A DNA stretch of 22,248 bases, from contig CAYHGV010000046.1 in the NCBI GenBank assembly GCA_964356135.1, forward strand, positions 1-22,248. Reading direction: 5' to 3'. This document shows, in pieces, positions 1 through 7,601 of this stretch. A program made the position numbers and the translations under genes. Position 1 is the first letter of the stretch; the number at the start of each line of letters is the position of its first letter. Under the pieces are notes generated by a model that had not been told where the DNA came from, searched no databases, and saw only the letters and a program-made list of their open reading frames with translations. The DNA is from CAYHGV01 sp964356135 (GTDB lineage: Bacteria; Hydrothermota; Tepidihabitantia; CAYHGV01).

Positions 1-2664
1 GAACTGCGGATTCGGGACTGCGCCTCTGATATATAAACAAGGAACGATGACAAAACTGTCCGGCAGCGTTGGACTTTGAGCAAAGGCTTGAGCGTAGTCG
101 GCTCCTGAGATTTTTAAATTCTGGGCTAAAAGATACTGGTTAGGGTTTATCTCTTCGGTCCAGACGCAGAACCGTTCGGTAGAATCAATAGCCGGTTGCC
201 AGATTTCTGCGTGCGGGTAATAGGCATTGCCAAAGGCGGTGCTGCTGAGTGGGTCATGATACCACTGGTGATAGACCCAATCCCAGTCCCGACAATAAAC
301 TTCAGAATACTGCCAGGACGGTTTATACTCCTGCCAGGTGACCGAGACACCTTTACGGATTGCGGGCCAGGAGATGGTGCCGCCATAGCTGGTGGTAACG
401 GTATCGATGATGAAAGCATCTCGAAAAGACCAACCCGGGCCAAGATAACCTCGTAAAAGCACATCGCCTGCCGGTGCCTTCATAACCCATACCCCGCCAA
501 TAAACGAGCCGTAGACATCGCCGGCAGGCTGTTTGCAGGAATAGGGAATGGCAAAAGTATCGGAGATGTTCACTTTTAGAATAAGGTTATATGGCGATAA
601 AACCACTGCACCCCAGATATCGCCTGCCTGTTCCCAACTAAAATAAGGTGTCATTCCCATTGGATTAGATGGTTCTGTCACATTCGGCATCACCCCGACA
701 GATGCCCCTAAAGTATCAATTTGACCAAAGTTTGCTGTTTGTGACCAGGAATGGAGAACATGCTGAGTGGCAACCTCAGGATTGCCAATCGGAAACCGCC
801 AGTAGAGTATTCCGAAAAATGGGGGCAACTGAGCGCCGGGGTTAAGAATATATTCACATGAGACGAAAGCCGTATCTTCATAGGAAGGACCATAGTAATC
901 CCTTCCGATGGCGATACTGGGTGGTGAGAGGTAATAAGAACCAGAAAAAGGCGGCGGAAGTGGATACGGGTCTGGAATTCCAGAACATTTGTACCACAAG
1001 AATCTTCTTAGAGTATCTAACCACGCGGTACAAACTTTCTCAGTCTCTTCATAATGGGTAACATCGAAGGCCGGATATATTCCAGCACCGATTTCTGAAG
1101 TATTCCACTCATTCCCGTAATAACCATGAAACACCATATTCCCCGCATCATTTGTGTAAGCAACTAAATAGGGGTAATAGGTATCGAGGTAATGAAACGG
1201 TCCAAACTCCACTTTCCGCCCTGTGTTATAGGCCGTCAGACCGGAAAAACTTGAAGCGATGTAGGGAAGGACTTCCACATCGCAGGTATCCCTATCATGA
1301 ATGGTATAATTTTCATCGCTCTGGTCTTCTTCACCATAAGGGTCCACTACCCTAACAACGATATTGTATTCCCCCGGAGAAACAAGGTTACCTGCATCAT
1401 CGGTTCCATCCCAGATTGCAACGTTGATGCCTGCTAACTGCTGAGTGCGAATTATTTTCTTCTTCAGATTCCAATTGCCGTCATAAACCTTAACCGTACA
1501 TGCCTTAGCACCACCGGTCAGGGTGTAATAGATACAAATACCTGTCTTTCCACTCCAGAGAGAAGACAGGTCAAACGAATCGGGAGAAGGATAGGAATCT
1601 TTTACTTCGGTATCGAGCCAGAAATACTGAATGCCGGTCAGATTCGTCCATTCCTCGGTTATTCCACATTCTCCATCGCAAATAGAAATATCCCTCGGCC
1701 ATAAGAATTGATTGCTTCCACAGCCTAAGGACCCATAGGTCTCCAATAGCGGGCCGAGAAGATATGGATAATGATAGACCTTGCCGGTATACTGTTCTAA
1801 GGCATAGACATCACCATAGTAGGGAGTCGTAGCTACTGCGCTGAAATATGGGGTATTTGCCATTTGCGCCCAGGTTACCGTTGATGGTGACGATGGGGAG
1901 AAGTAGAGTCTCACCAGCCTCCGGTTCCCTGTATCCGCCACATAAATAGAATATATTCCCGGGGGTATCTCCTGGATGTCAACCGAGGTCGGATTCTGAA
2001 ACTGCCCATAACCGCCGCCCGAAGCGTCATAAGTATACCAACTCCTCTGACCGCCAGCCTGGCGAAAATAGCATATTCTATTATTGCCGGCATCAGCAAT
2101 TACAACCCAAGCTGTATCCGGCGCAACGGTCATACACGCCACATCGGTCGGCGATGAAAAGCTATCCAAGGGGTAGGTAATATTCGCCTCCCAGGTGATT
2201 GTCTCCGTCGAAGAATTATATTTCAGCTTCACAACCCGATTATTCCCACAATCCGCAACATAAATGTAGTAAATATTAGAATTACCGTAATTGGTAGTAT
2301 CAATACAGATGCCTTTAGGAAAATATAATTGCCCGCTTCCATTTCCTATTTTACCCCAAGTCTTTGACCAAACAATATTTCTTTCTCCACTTGCATTTTC
2401 TTCTGAATAACTAAAGAGAATTCTGTTCCAGACCTCGTCAGTAAAAACTAAGAGATACGAGGTAGGTTGTATTCCCCGAAGTTTGAACCAACTCGTTCCA
2501 TAGGGATTTCCAAAGAGTTGCGTGTCAAAATTGTCTTCTGTATAACTTCGCGTTAAACGATATACATCCGGATTAGTGATAATGGGTCGTGGAACAAGAA
2601 TAGGAAATCCTCTCGGAACAATCAAAAGAAAGACAAGAGGAATTAAAGTCCTGACCACTTTCAT
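1..2664 (-). CDS. Large secreted NHL-repeat / FlgD-fold protein, 3' end beyond the window
   Basis: One uninterrupted frame of 888 codons runs from an ATG at 2664 to the window edge with no stop, so only the N-terminal part is visible. Residues 1-20 form a signal peptide (MKVVRTLIPLVFLLIVPRGF). Residues about 105-260 hold three NHL-type blades, each with a G.F..P..V start and an ADxGNxR core (VADCGNNRVVKL, IADAGNNRICYF, VADTGNRRLVRL). A likely fourth start is GCGSNQFLWPRDI. Residues about 380-450 look like a FlgD-type Ig fold (IWDGTDDAGNLVSPGEY). The rest is rich in Trp, Tyr and Pro and I do not recognise it. The start overlaps the stop of the upstream gene (ATGA), with AAGGAT as ribosome binding site. 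NHL propellers usually bind ligands or proteins, so a surface or exported structural or binding role is inferred. The lost C terminus may carry a sorting domain. Confidence 0.85.
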   Translation of the reverse strand, partial: MKVVRTLIPLVFLLIVPRGFPILVPRPIITNPDVYRLTRSYTEDNFDTQLFGNPYGTSWFKLRGIQPTSYLLVFTDEVWNRILFSYSEENASGERNIVWSKTWGKIGNGSGQLYFPKGICIDTTNYGNSNIYYIYVADCGNNRVVKLKYNSSTETITWEANITYPLDSFSSPTDVACMTVAPDTAWVVIADAGNNRICYFRQAGGQRSWYTYDASGGGYGQFQNPTSVDIQEIPPGIYSIYVADTGNRRLVRLYFSPSSPSTVTWAQMANTPYFSAVATTPYYGDVYALEQYTGKVYHYPYLLGPLLETYGSLGCGSNQFLWPRDISICDGECGITEEWTNLTGIQYFWLDTEVKDSYPSPDSFDLSSLWSGKTGICIYYTLTGGAKACTVKVYDGNWNLKKKIIRTQQLAGINVAIWDGTDDAGNLVSPGEYNIVVRVVDPYGEEDQSDENYTIHDRDTCDVEVLPYIASSFSGLTAYNTGRKVEFGPFHYLDTYYPYLVAYTNDAGNMVFHGYYGNEWNTSEIGAGIYPAFDVTHYEETEKVCTAWLDTLRRFLWYKCSGIPDPYPLPPPFSGSYYLSPPSIAIGRDYYGPSYEDTAFVSCEYILNPGAQLPPFFGILYWRFPIGNPEVATQHVLHSWSQTANFGQIDTLGASVGVMPNVTEPSNPMGMTPYFSWEQAGDIWGAVVLSPYNLILKVNISDTFAIPYSCKQPAGDVYGSFIGGVWVMKAPAGDVLLRGYLGPGWSFRDAFIIDTVTTSYGGTISWPAIRKGVSVTWQEYKPSWQYSEVYCRDWDWVYHQWYHDPLSSTAFGNAYYPHAEIWQPAIDSTERFCVWTEEINPNQYLLAQNLKISGADYAQAFAQSPTLPDSFVIVPCLYIRGAVPNPQF

Positions 2665-3536
2665 CTCATATCCTTATAGTTTTGTATTAGCCCTTTTGCG
2701 TTAATGAACTTAGGATATTTCGCTATAAATGATTCGTAGTATTTATTTGCCATTTCCTTGTTCCCTATATTAGAATAGTATTTACCTAAAGTTAAATTGC
2801 AGTACTTCGTAAAAATGAAATCAGGATAATCTGTAACAAGCCTATCAATCACTTTGAGAGCCTCTTCGTATTTTAGTTTACTGAATAGTTTAATGAGATA
2901 AAGATGTAGAACATAAGGTGTATAGATAGATCTCGGATATTTCTTGATAAATTCTTCGTCTGAACGACTGAAGCTCACAAAATCTTTGGCTGCTTGCTTT
3001 TCTCCTTTAGGAGGTGTGAGGATTATTATTGTAAGCTGATTAGAAGTTGCGCCCTGGTTCCAAAGGTGTTCATCATCATATTTAGGCTCGCCTTTCTGCG
3101 ATAAAAGCCAAAAATGACTAAACGAACCCTTAATTTTGTATACCCCCGGTTTAATGAGAAAAGGTTTGGTAACACTATTTTCTGTCTGATTATAAGTAAG
3201 TTCAATAATGAGAGTATCCTTCGGGGGAATGGCTTCGTATTTCGTCATTTTGGGAGGCATCCTCATTCCTGTTAGGCGTAGCATCATTTGTTTTTCCTTT
3301 CCATCCGGATATGTTATTGTAATATTCGGATTTTCATAGAAGTAAATACCATCTGGATCATAGATTCTTATTGTATCATTTGTTTTATTAATTAGAATAT
3401 TAGTTAACACAAGTGGCTCACCAATAAATAAAGTATCCCTCCATGTAGCGATACGATATTCTACACCTGTTAATTCTTCAGAAGAATAGGCTAAAATACC
3501 CCATCCTAATAATAAGATTAAAAGAATCTGTTTCAT
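2661..3536 (-). CDS. Exported protein with Ig-like N-terminal part and TPR-like C-terminal part
   Basis: This 291-residue protein begins with a clear signal peptide (MKQILLILLLGWGILAYS). Residues about 20-175 are beta-rich and resemble an Ig-like or macroglobulin-like domain with typical phrases (GEPLVLTNILINKTNDTI, LIKPGVYKIKGSF). Residues about 190-290 are helical with TPR-like pairs (EEALKVIDRLVTDYPD, GNKEMANKYYESFIAKYP), similar to outer-membrane lipoprotein-type TPR scaffolds. It is third in a four-gene operon. It lies 21 nt after the metzincin-like gene, a gap filled almost wholly by an AAAAA-G9 tract, and overlaps the next gene by 4 nt. No enzyme motif is visible. A periplasmic or surface interaction role is inferred from the architecture only. 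Confidence 0.75.
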   Translation of the reverse strand: MKQILLILLLGWGILAYSSEELTGVEYRIATWRDTLFIGEPLVLTNILINKTNDTIRIYDPDGIYFYENPNITITYPDGKEKQMMLRLTGMRMPPKMTKYEAIPPKDTLIIELTYNQTENSVTKPFLIKPGVYKIKGSFSHFWLLSQKGEPKYDDEHLWNQGATSNQLTIIILTPPKGEKQAAKDFVSFSRSDEEFIKKYPRSIYTPYVLHLYLIKLFSKLKYEEALKVIDRLVTDYPDFIFTKYCNLTLGKYYSNIGNKEMANKYYESFIAKYPKFINAKGLIQNYKDMR

Positions 3537-3541
3537 ATTTG

Positions 3542-3550
3542 CCCCCCCCC
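3542..3550 (-). promoter_or_regulatory. G9 homopolymer at the ribosome binding site of the 2661-3536 gene
   Basis: On the minus strand AAAAA is followed by nine G and then CAAAT before ATG, so the G run ends 5 nt from the start codon, exactly where a Shine-Dalgarno sequence is expected. The tract is the main content of a 21-nt intergenic gap. Runs of this length can slip during replication. A second G9 tract in the same position lies before the first gene of the operon. Confidence 0.6.
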
Positions 3551-3557
3551 TTTTTAA

Positions 3558-4346
3558 TTAAGGATTGTTCTCACCCATACCTGTCCTACAGGTTGAGCAG
3601 AATACAGTATCTCGAACTCTTAGCAAACCATTCTGGCCAAGACCATCCCACCGAATCGGTTGAACCATTATACAGTCCCAAGGGTAGTAGTAATTATGTG
3701 TTTCCAACCAAAGTTGTCCACCTAATTCGTGAGCAGTAATAGTCCGCAGAACAGATATCTTGTCTCCATGAAATTGCCCATCGCCGTTGTAGGCAGCGGT
3801 ATCTACTTGGTAAACTGCTACCGATGAAAATCCTTGGCTTGGTGATTCTGGCCAAGTAAGACCTAACTGTATAAAAACGAATGTATCACTACCTACTATG
3901 TTTTTGTATAAAATATATTTTACACCGCAAAGATACATATCTTTGGATGCATTTCGATGACTATACATATACATCCACCAGTCACAGCTTGAATTTATTT
4001 CTCCCTCTATAGCAATTGCTACGAGTGTGTCTGGCGGACTTAGAGACATTTCGTCCTCCGTCACAACAATATCTCTATTTACATAACCACTATCTGTGCT
4101 TATCTGAACAGAATTTATTTCTTTCCTAAATAAAGACCAGTCTGGCATACAATCAGATGCATAATCTATTTCACAGGTAAGTTGAGGAATCGGCGGTTCT
4201 TCGCATATGGGACGGAGAAAAGCAATTGCAATCAAAAAAAGACCGATAACAAAAAAACAGGATTTACTATATTTTAGCCATCGCCTATAGAATAGACAAT
4301 TGGACGAGATAATTTTCTTCAATTTGGGGTTCTTTAAAATTTTCAT
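3558..4346 (-). CDS. Membrane-anchored metzincin-like protein with an incomplete zinc motif
   Basis: This 262-residue protein has a basic N terminus, then a hydrophobic segment at about residues 29-45 (FFVIGLFLIAIAFL), which suggests a signal anchor with the rest outside the membrane. Residues 206-217 read HELGGQLWLETH. The metzincin zinc signature is HExxHxxGxxH, so His206, Glu207 and His217 are kept while the second His is Gly210 and the conserved Gly is Trp213. A CIM triplet about a dozen residues further on fits the Met-turn, and FCSTC near the C terminus resembles the Cys pair of archaemetzincin-like proteins. It is second in the operon, 1 nt after the preceding stop. By family it descends from a zinc protease. 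Loss of a zinc ligand suggests a non-catalytic or altered protein. Confidence 0.65.
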   Translation of the reverse strand: MKILKNPKLKKIISSNCLFYRRWLKYSKSCFFVIGLFLIAIAFLRPICEEPPIPQLTCEIDYASDCMPDWSLFRKEINSVQISTDSGYVNRDIVVTEDEMSLSPPDTLVAIAIEGEINSSCDWWMYMYSHRNASKDMYLCGVKYILYKNIVGSDTFVFIQLGLTWPESPSQGFSSVAVYQVDTAAYNGDGQFHGDKISVLRTITAHELGGQLWLETHNYYYPWDCIMVQPIRWDGLGQNGLLRVRDTVFCSTCRTGMGENNP

Positions 4347-4347
4347 C

Positions 4348-4821
4348 TTATTGCCCTTTCTTTAATATTTTCAGCAGATTTTCAACCTTAATGATTTTCC
4401 ACCACCCACCCTCTTTTCTAAAGGTTATCCGCTCTTCGGATTTTAAGAATAGCGGTTCACGCTTGCGAATCTCTTTTCTATTAATAAAAAATTTAAGGGA
4501 TACTCCGGCGGTGTTACGATAAATGGTAACTTTTGGGTTGTCTATATAAAATAACGGAAATTTTTCATTAGAAGTGACATCGGTAAGAAAATCCTGGATA
4601 ATGGATTTAATCTGACTGAATTTTGTTCTGTTAGTGTCATCATAATTTATCGAAAAATGGGCTAAAAACCAATCCGCATTCCGTTCATTAACACTCCGTT
4701 CTAAGGTTGAGAGGTTTAATAGAATTTTATCGGTGTCGCTTAGCTTTAGTAGATTACCTCGATTGCCCTGGGCATAGACGAAAGCTAAGAGCAGAGGGCA
4801 AAGGGCTAAGAGTCTAAACAT
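4348..4821 (-). CDS. Exported NTF2/SnoaL-like small protein
   Basis: This 157-residue protein starts with a signal peptide (MFRLLALCPLLLAFVYAQG). The remainder fits a cone-shaped NTF2-like fold: an initial helix (LERSVNERNADWFLAHFS), then alternating strands, and a closing strand pair (ITFRKEGGWWKIIKVENL) of the kind seen in DUF4440/SnoaL-like proteins. No catalytic residues can be named, so binding or immunity-like roles common in this superfamily remain open. It is the first gene of the operon. A promoter lies about 90 nt upstream, and a G9 run ends 7 nt before the ATG. The 26-codon reading frame upstream stops directly before this ATG. Confidence 0.7.
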   Translation of the reverse strand: MFRLLALCPLLLAFVYAQGNRGNLLKLSDTDKILLNLSTLERSVNERNADWFLAHFSINYDDTNRTKFSQIKSIIQDFLTDVTSNEKFPLFYIDNPKVTIYRNTAGVSLKFFINRKEIRKREPLFLKSEERITFRKEGGWWKIIKVENLLKILKKGQ

Positions 4822-4902
4822 TCAACCACCCCCCCCCTTTTTGAGTTCGAAATATCCAACTACTGGCAGATAGAATAGAATAGTTCTCGTCCGCATTCTC
4901 AT
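4822..4902 (-). CDS. Possible 26-residue leader peptide ending at the next start codon
   Basis: An ATG at 4902 opens a 26-codon frame (MRMRTRTILFYLPVVGYFEL then KKGGGG) that reads through the G9 tract and ends in TGA immediately before the ATG of the NTF2-like gene. The ATG lies 8 nt after the predicted -10 box. Any change in G-tract length would shift this frame and move its stop away from the downstream start. Translation is not proven; the short length and unusual composition keep confidence low. Confidence 0.3.
   Translation of the reverse strand: MRMRTRTILFYLPVVGYFELKKGGGG
4829..4837 (-). promoter_or_regulatory. G9 homopolymer at the ribosome binding site of the 4348-4821 gene
   Basis: AAAAA plus nine G, then TGGTTGA, precede the ATG at 4821. 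The run ends 7 nt upstream of the start and is the only Shine-Dalgarno-like sequence. It duplicates the arrangement at 3542-3550, including the AAAAA prefix. Confidence 0.6.
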
Positions 4903-4910
4903 ACAATTAC

Positions 4911-4939
4911 ACCTTAGGAAAAATCGGTATTCTTGTCAA
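4911..4939 (-). promoter_or_regulatory. Promoter of the four-gene secreted-protein operon
   Basis: A perfect -35 box TTGACA (4939-4934) and a weak -10 box TAAGGT (4916-4911) are separated by 17 nt. It lies 90 nt before the first annotated gene, and the ATG of the 26-codon leader frame is 8 nt after the -10 box. Confidence 0.5.
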
Positions 4940-5124
4940 GAGAAAAATTCATAAAAACACCATGAACTTTAAGTCATTGATTTTCAGAGACTTATGAATT
5001 TTATTTTAACATTAAAATCTGCTGAACCTATCGCTGTTTTACAGACCCTCTTCGTACTGGTTCAAATGCTTTAGCGAGATTAAAAAGATGAACCGACCTA
5101 TATCTCGTAACGTTAAAAAAAAGA

Positions 5125-5335
5125 TTACCACGAAAGTACGAAATTAAAGGAAGCACGAAAGAAAATAAGTCGAAAATAGGATGAGGCTCAAAGTTCTCTT
5201 CTCTTAATGGGTTGGTCGAAAGCACCGACCAGCATTAAGCGGGCAAAATCAAGGAAAACCCAGAATTCATAAGTCCATATATAAAAGAAGTTATGCTCTT
5301 TCGTGACTTCGTTTTTTCGTGTTTTCGTGATAAAA
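5125..5335. repeat. Composite intergenic element with inverted CACGAAA-rich arms
   Basis: The left arm (about 5125-5161) contains ACCACGAAAGTACGAAA and GCACGAAAG. The right arm (about 5298-5335) contains CTTTCGTGACTTCG and TTTTCGTGATAA, which is roughly its reverse complement. Between them a hairpin sits at 5205-5237 (TAATG and TGGTCG pairing with CGACCA and CATTA). Related TTTCGTG/TTTCGTA strings recur at about 7550-7590, 10760-10840 and 21855. The rest of 4940-5371 is AT-rich and I see no gene in it. Confidence 0.45.
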
Positions 5336-5371
5336 TATTCGCGGGTAAATCTCAGTAAAAAGGTGGAGTCA

Positions 5372-5986
5372 TTACCTCTTACTTTTTTTTATATGCCGAT
5401 AAATGAAAAATCCGATACCGGCAACAATCAAAATCCCGATGATCAAATCCCCTTTTTTAAAATAGCGGCCGATCGTTTCCCAGTTTTGCCCCAATTTTTG
5501 ACCGATAAACGCCAGCCCTACGCACCAGGGGAGCGAACCTAAAAATGTGTACAATGAGAACTTCCAGAAATTCATCCGGGCGATTCCAGCCGGTAAAGAG
5601 ATAAACGTCCGGATAATCGGCAAAAGCCGGCTTATAAATATCGCCGCGTCCCCCCAGCGCTTGAAGAATCTATCGGCATTATCGAGGTCGTGGCGGGTAA
5701 TTAAAATGTATTTACCCCAGCGCTCGAGGAATGGTCTCCCACCCCAATACCCCACCCAGTAGGCACCAACCGAACCGACCAGGCAGCCGAACGCACCTGC
5801 CAGCCCAACCAGCCAGAGATTGAACCGCACCGGCACCAGCGAACCGGCAAAAGGCATAATGATCTCGCTCGGCAGTGGAATGCAGGCCGATTCGATTGCC
5901 ATCAGGAAAACAATACTCGGATAACCGAATGCCGAAATCTGCCCGATGACCCAGAGACCAACTATCTCAAGGATGCGGGTAATCAT
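5372..5986 (-). CDS. DedA-family inner-membrane protein
   Basis: This 204-residue protein has the DedA/SNARE-associated (VTT) signature: an early re-entrant hydrophobic region with ESACIPLPSEIIMPFAGSL (about residues 31-49), a Gly-rich helix (GSVGAYWVGYWGGRPFLERWG), then FISRLLPIIRTFISLPAGIARM (about 116-137), and one or two further membrane helices with a Lys/Arg-rich end. The acidic residue in the first motif and the arginines in the second are the residues the family conserves for proton-coupled transport. Known members act in membrane homeostasis, several as lipid-carrier or phospholipid flippases. The exact substrate cannot be told here. The ATG at 5986 overlaps the stop of an upstream 30-codon copy of its own 5' end. 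It appears to be transcribed alone. Confidence 0.9.
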   Translation of the reverse strand: MITRILEIVGLWVIGQISAFGYPSIVFLMAIESACIPLPSEIIMPFAGSLVPVRFNLWLVGLAGAFGCLVGSVGAYWVGYWGGRPFLERWGKYILITRHDLDNADRFFKRWGDAAIFISRLLPIIRTFISLPAGIARMNFWKFSLYTFLGSLPWCVGLAFIGQKLGQNWETIGRYFKKGDLIIGILIVAGIGFFIYRHIKKSKR

Positions 5987-6166
5987 CGACTCGCAAACAT
6001 TAACCTGTTAACAGACACCAAACCCGTCATCGCGATGACCCAAGTTCCAACTATCTCAAGGATTCGAGTAATCATTTTCTCACTTCAATGAACCTATCAC
6101 AGAACAACGGTCGACCAGTCATTCAGATGACACGGCTCCAACTATTTCTAAGATCCGGGTGATCAT
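5943..6166 (-). repeat. Tandem 90-bp repeat made of copies of the dedA 5' end
   Basis: The first 43 or so bases of dedA (encoding MITRILEIVG) recur at 6033-6075 and again, more diverged, at about 6124-6166, with periods of 89 and 91 nt. The sequence between copies is also related (AACCTG..ACAG). The middle copy encodes a 30-residue peptide beginning MITRILEIVGTWVI whose TGA (5985-5983) overlaps the dedA ATG as ATGA. The outer copy encodes MITRILEIVGAVSSE and stops. The repeat occupies most of the spacer 5987-6170. Confidence 0.75.
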
Positions 6167-6253
6167 TTTAGCAAAACTGTAACCTGCCAAAAGATAACAG
6201 GTCTGAAGACCTGTTTCTACCTCTTTTTAAAAAATTTTTAACCAAAATCTGCA

Positions 6254-6289
6254 TCGCCTCGTTTCGAGGCGACCTCGTTTTCGAGGCGA
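6254..6289 (-). terminator. Nested hairpin after the acyl-CoA dehydrogenase gene
   Basis: TCGCCTCG (6254-6261) can pair with CGAGGCGA at 6265-6272 (loop TTT) or with a second copy at 6282-6289. Read on the minus strand, the hairpin lies about 30 nt past the acyl-CoA dehydrogenase stop and is followed by T-rich sequence. It may be a terminator. The two alternative right arms are unusual, and it could instead be a repeat element. Confidence 0.4.
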
Positions 6290-6319
6290 TATCTGCGGTT
6301 AAAATTCCTCTTCTTACCA

Positions 6320-7435
6320 CTACCGGAGTAGCTCACGCGCAATGACTAACAGCTGAATCTGGGTTGTTCCTTCACCGATTTCGGTCAATTTCGCATCCCG
6401 GAACATCCGCTCGACTTCGTATTCTTTCATATAGCCGTAACCACCGTGAATCTGAATCGCATCGGTCGTCACTGCCATCGCCACTTCCGAAGCATAGCTT
6501 TTTGCCATTGCTGCCTCTTTGACGAACCGCTTCCCTGAATCTTTCAACCGTGCCGCATGGTAGAGCAGCTGTCGTGCCGCCTCGGTTTTGGTCGCCATCT
6601 CGGCAAGCATAAACTGAATCGCTTGAAAATCGGCGATCGGTTTTCCGAACTGAACCCGGGTCTTGGCGTAGGCTGCAGCCCGGTCGAGCGCGCCCTGCGC
6701 GATTCCGACTGCCATCGCACCGATCGAGATTCTACCGCCGTCGAGGATTTTTAAGAACTGCTTGAATCCTTCACCTTCTTTTCCTAAAAGATTTTCTTTC
6801 GGCACCCAGCAATCCTGAAAAATGAGCTCGCCGGTAATTGAACCCCTCACCCCTAACTTCTTCTCTTTCTTGCCATAGGAAAATCCTTTCATCCCTTTCT
6901 CAACAACAAACGACGAAATACCCGCTTCGGTTTTCGCGGTAACAATTGTGACCGCAGCAACCTCGGCCGAGGTGATAAAACATTTCGTTCCATTGATAAC
7001 ATAGCCGTTATCCTTGGGAACCGCTCTGGTTTTGGTTGCACCGGCATCGCTGCCCGCTTCCGGTTCGGTCAGTCCGAATGCACCGACAATTTCTCCCCGT
7101 GCCAGCGCTCCGAGATGACGCTTCTTCTGGTCTTCATTAGCAAATAACTCAAAGGCGCCTGCCACCAATGAAGTGTGGGCTGCCATAACCAGACCGGTCG
7201 AGCCGCACGCCCGGGAAATCTCCTCGACTGCAATCGCATAATGCTGGTAACCGAGCCCGAGACCGCCGTTCTCTTTGGAAATCGGTATCCCCAGATATCC
7301 GAGCGAACCCATTGATTTTATCGTTTCAACCGGAAACTCTTCCTTCTCATCAACCTCTTTCGCCCTCGGCAGTACCTCTTTTTCGGCAAACTGTCTGATT
7401 GTTGTCCGCCAATCTTCTAATTCATCAAAATCCAT
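6320..7435 (-). CDS. Acyl-CoA dehydrogenase, short-chain type
   Basis: At 371 residues this has the standard length. It is a cytosolic flavoenzyme that makes the 2,3-double bond of acyl-CoA and passes electrons to ETF. Seen in order: N-terminal helical domain, FAD-binding beta domain (GAFGLTEPEAGSDAGATKT, INGTKCFITSAE), and C-terminal helical domain (RVQFGKPIADFQAIQFMLAEM, QIHGGYGYMKEYEVERMFRDA). Glu355 in IGEGTTQIQ is the catalytic base position of short- and medium-chain enzymes. Isovaleryl-CoA dehydrogenases lack Glu there, so that assignment is not supported. The start has a strong GGAGGAG ribosome binding site. It follows the carboxylase genes on the same strand after a 166-nt spacer. 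Branched-chain or short-chain acyl-CoA oxidation is the likely role. Confidence 0.95.
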   Translation of the reverse strand: MDFDELEDWRTTIRQFAEKEVLPRAKEVDEKEEFPVETIKSMGSLGYLGIPISKENGGLGLGYQHYAIAVEEISRACGSTGLVMAAHTSLVAGAFELFANEDQKKRHLGALARGEIVGAFGLTEPEAGSDAGATKTRAVPKDNGYVINGTKCFITSAEVAAVTIVTAKTEAGISSFVVEKGMKGFSYGKKEKKLGVRGSITGELIFQDCWVPKENLLGKEGEGFKQFLKILDGGRISIGAMAVGIAQGALDRAAAYAKTRVQFGKPIADFQAIQFMLAEMATKTEAARQLLYHAARLKDSGKRFVKEAAMAKSYASEVAMAVTTDAIQIHGGYGYMKEYEVERMFRDAKLTEIGEGTTQIQLLVIARELLR

Positions 7436-7539
7436 CGCTCCTCCTCGTATTGATAAGTATCTCAGTTAATGAACGGTTGGTAAATTCTAAACAAATCATA
7501 ATATCAAAAACCCGAACAGTAAAACGATTTTAAGTTTCG

Positions 7540-7601
7540 TATTTAGCATTCGAATTTGTTTAGGATTTCGTATTTCGATCTTCGAATTTCAAAATATGAT
7601 T
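7540..7601. repeat. AT-rich spacer with TTCGTATTTCG-type repeats
   Basis: Short repeated strings (ATTCGAATTTG, TTTCGTATTTCG, CTTCGAATTTC) fill the spacer downstream of the biotin carrier gene. They resemble the TTTCGTG elements elsewhere in the window. No gene is visible. Confidence 0.35.

Noticed and set aside
5028..5225. 65-codon minus-strand frame in the spacer
   Set aside because: It is a translation of the CACGAAA repeat element, with no homology seen and no ribosome binding site.
5943..6166. CRISPR-like array
   Set aside because: The repeat unit is the whole 90-bp period including gene sequence, with diverging copies and no unique spacers of CRISPR size.
6320..7435. Isovaleryl-CoA dehydrogenase (complete leucine-degradation cluster)
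   Set aside because: Glu355 is at the catalytic position of short- and medium-chain enzymes, whereas isovaleryl enzymes have their base elsewhere; the carboxyltransferase and lyase are also missing.
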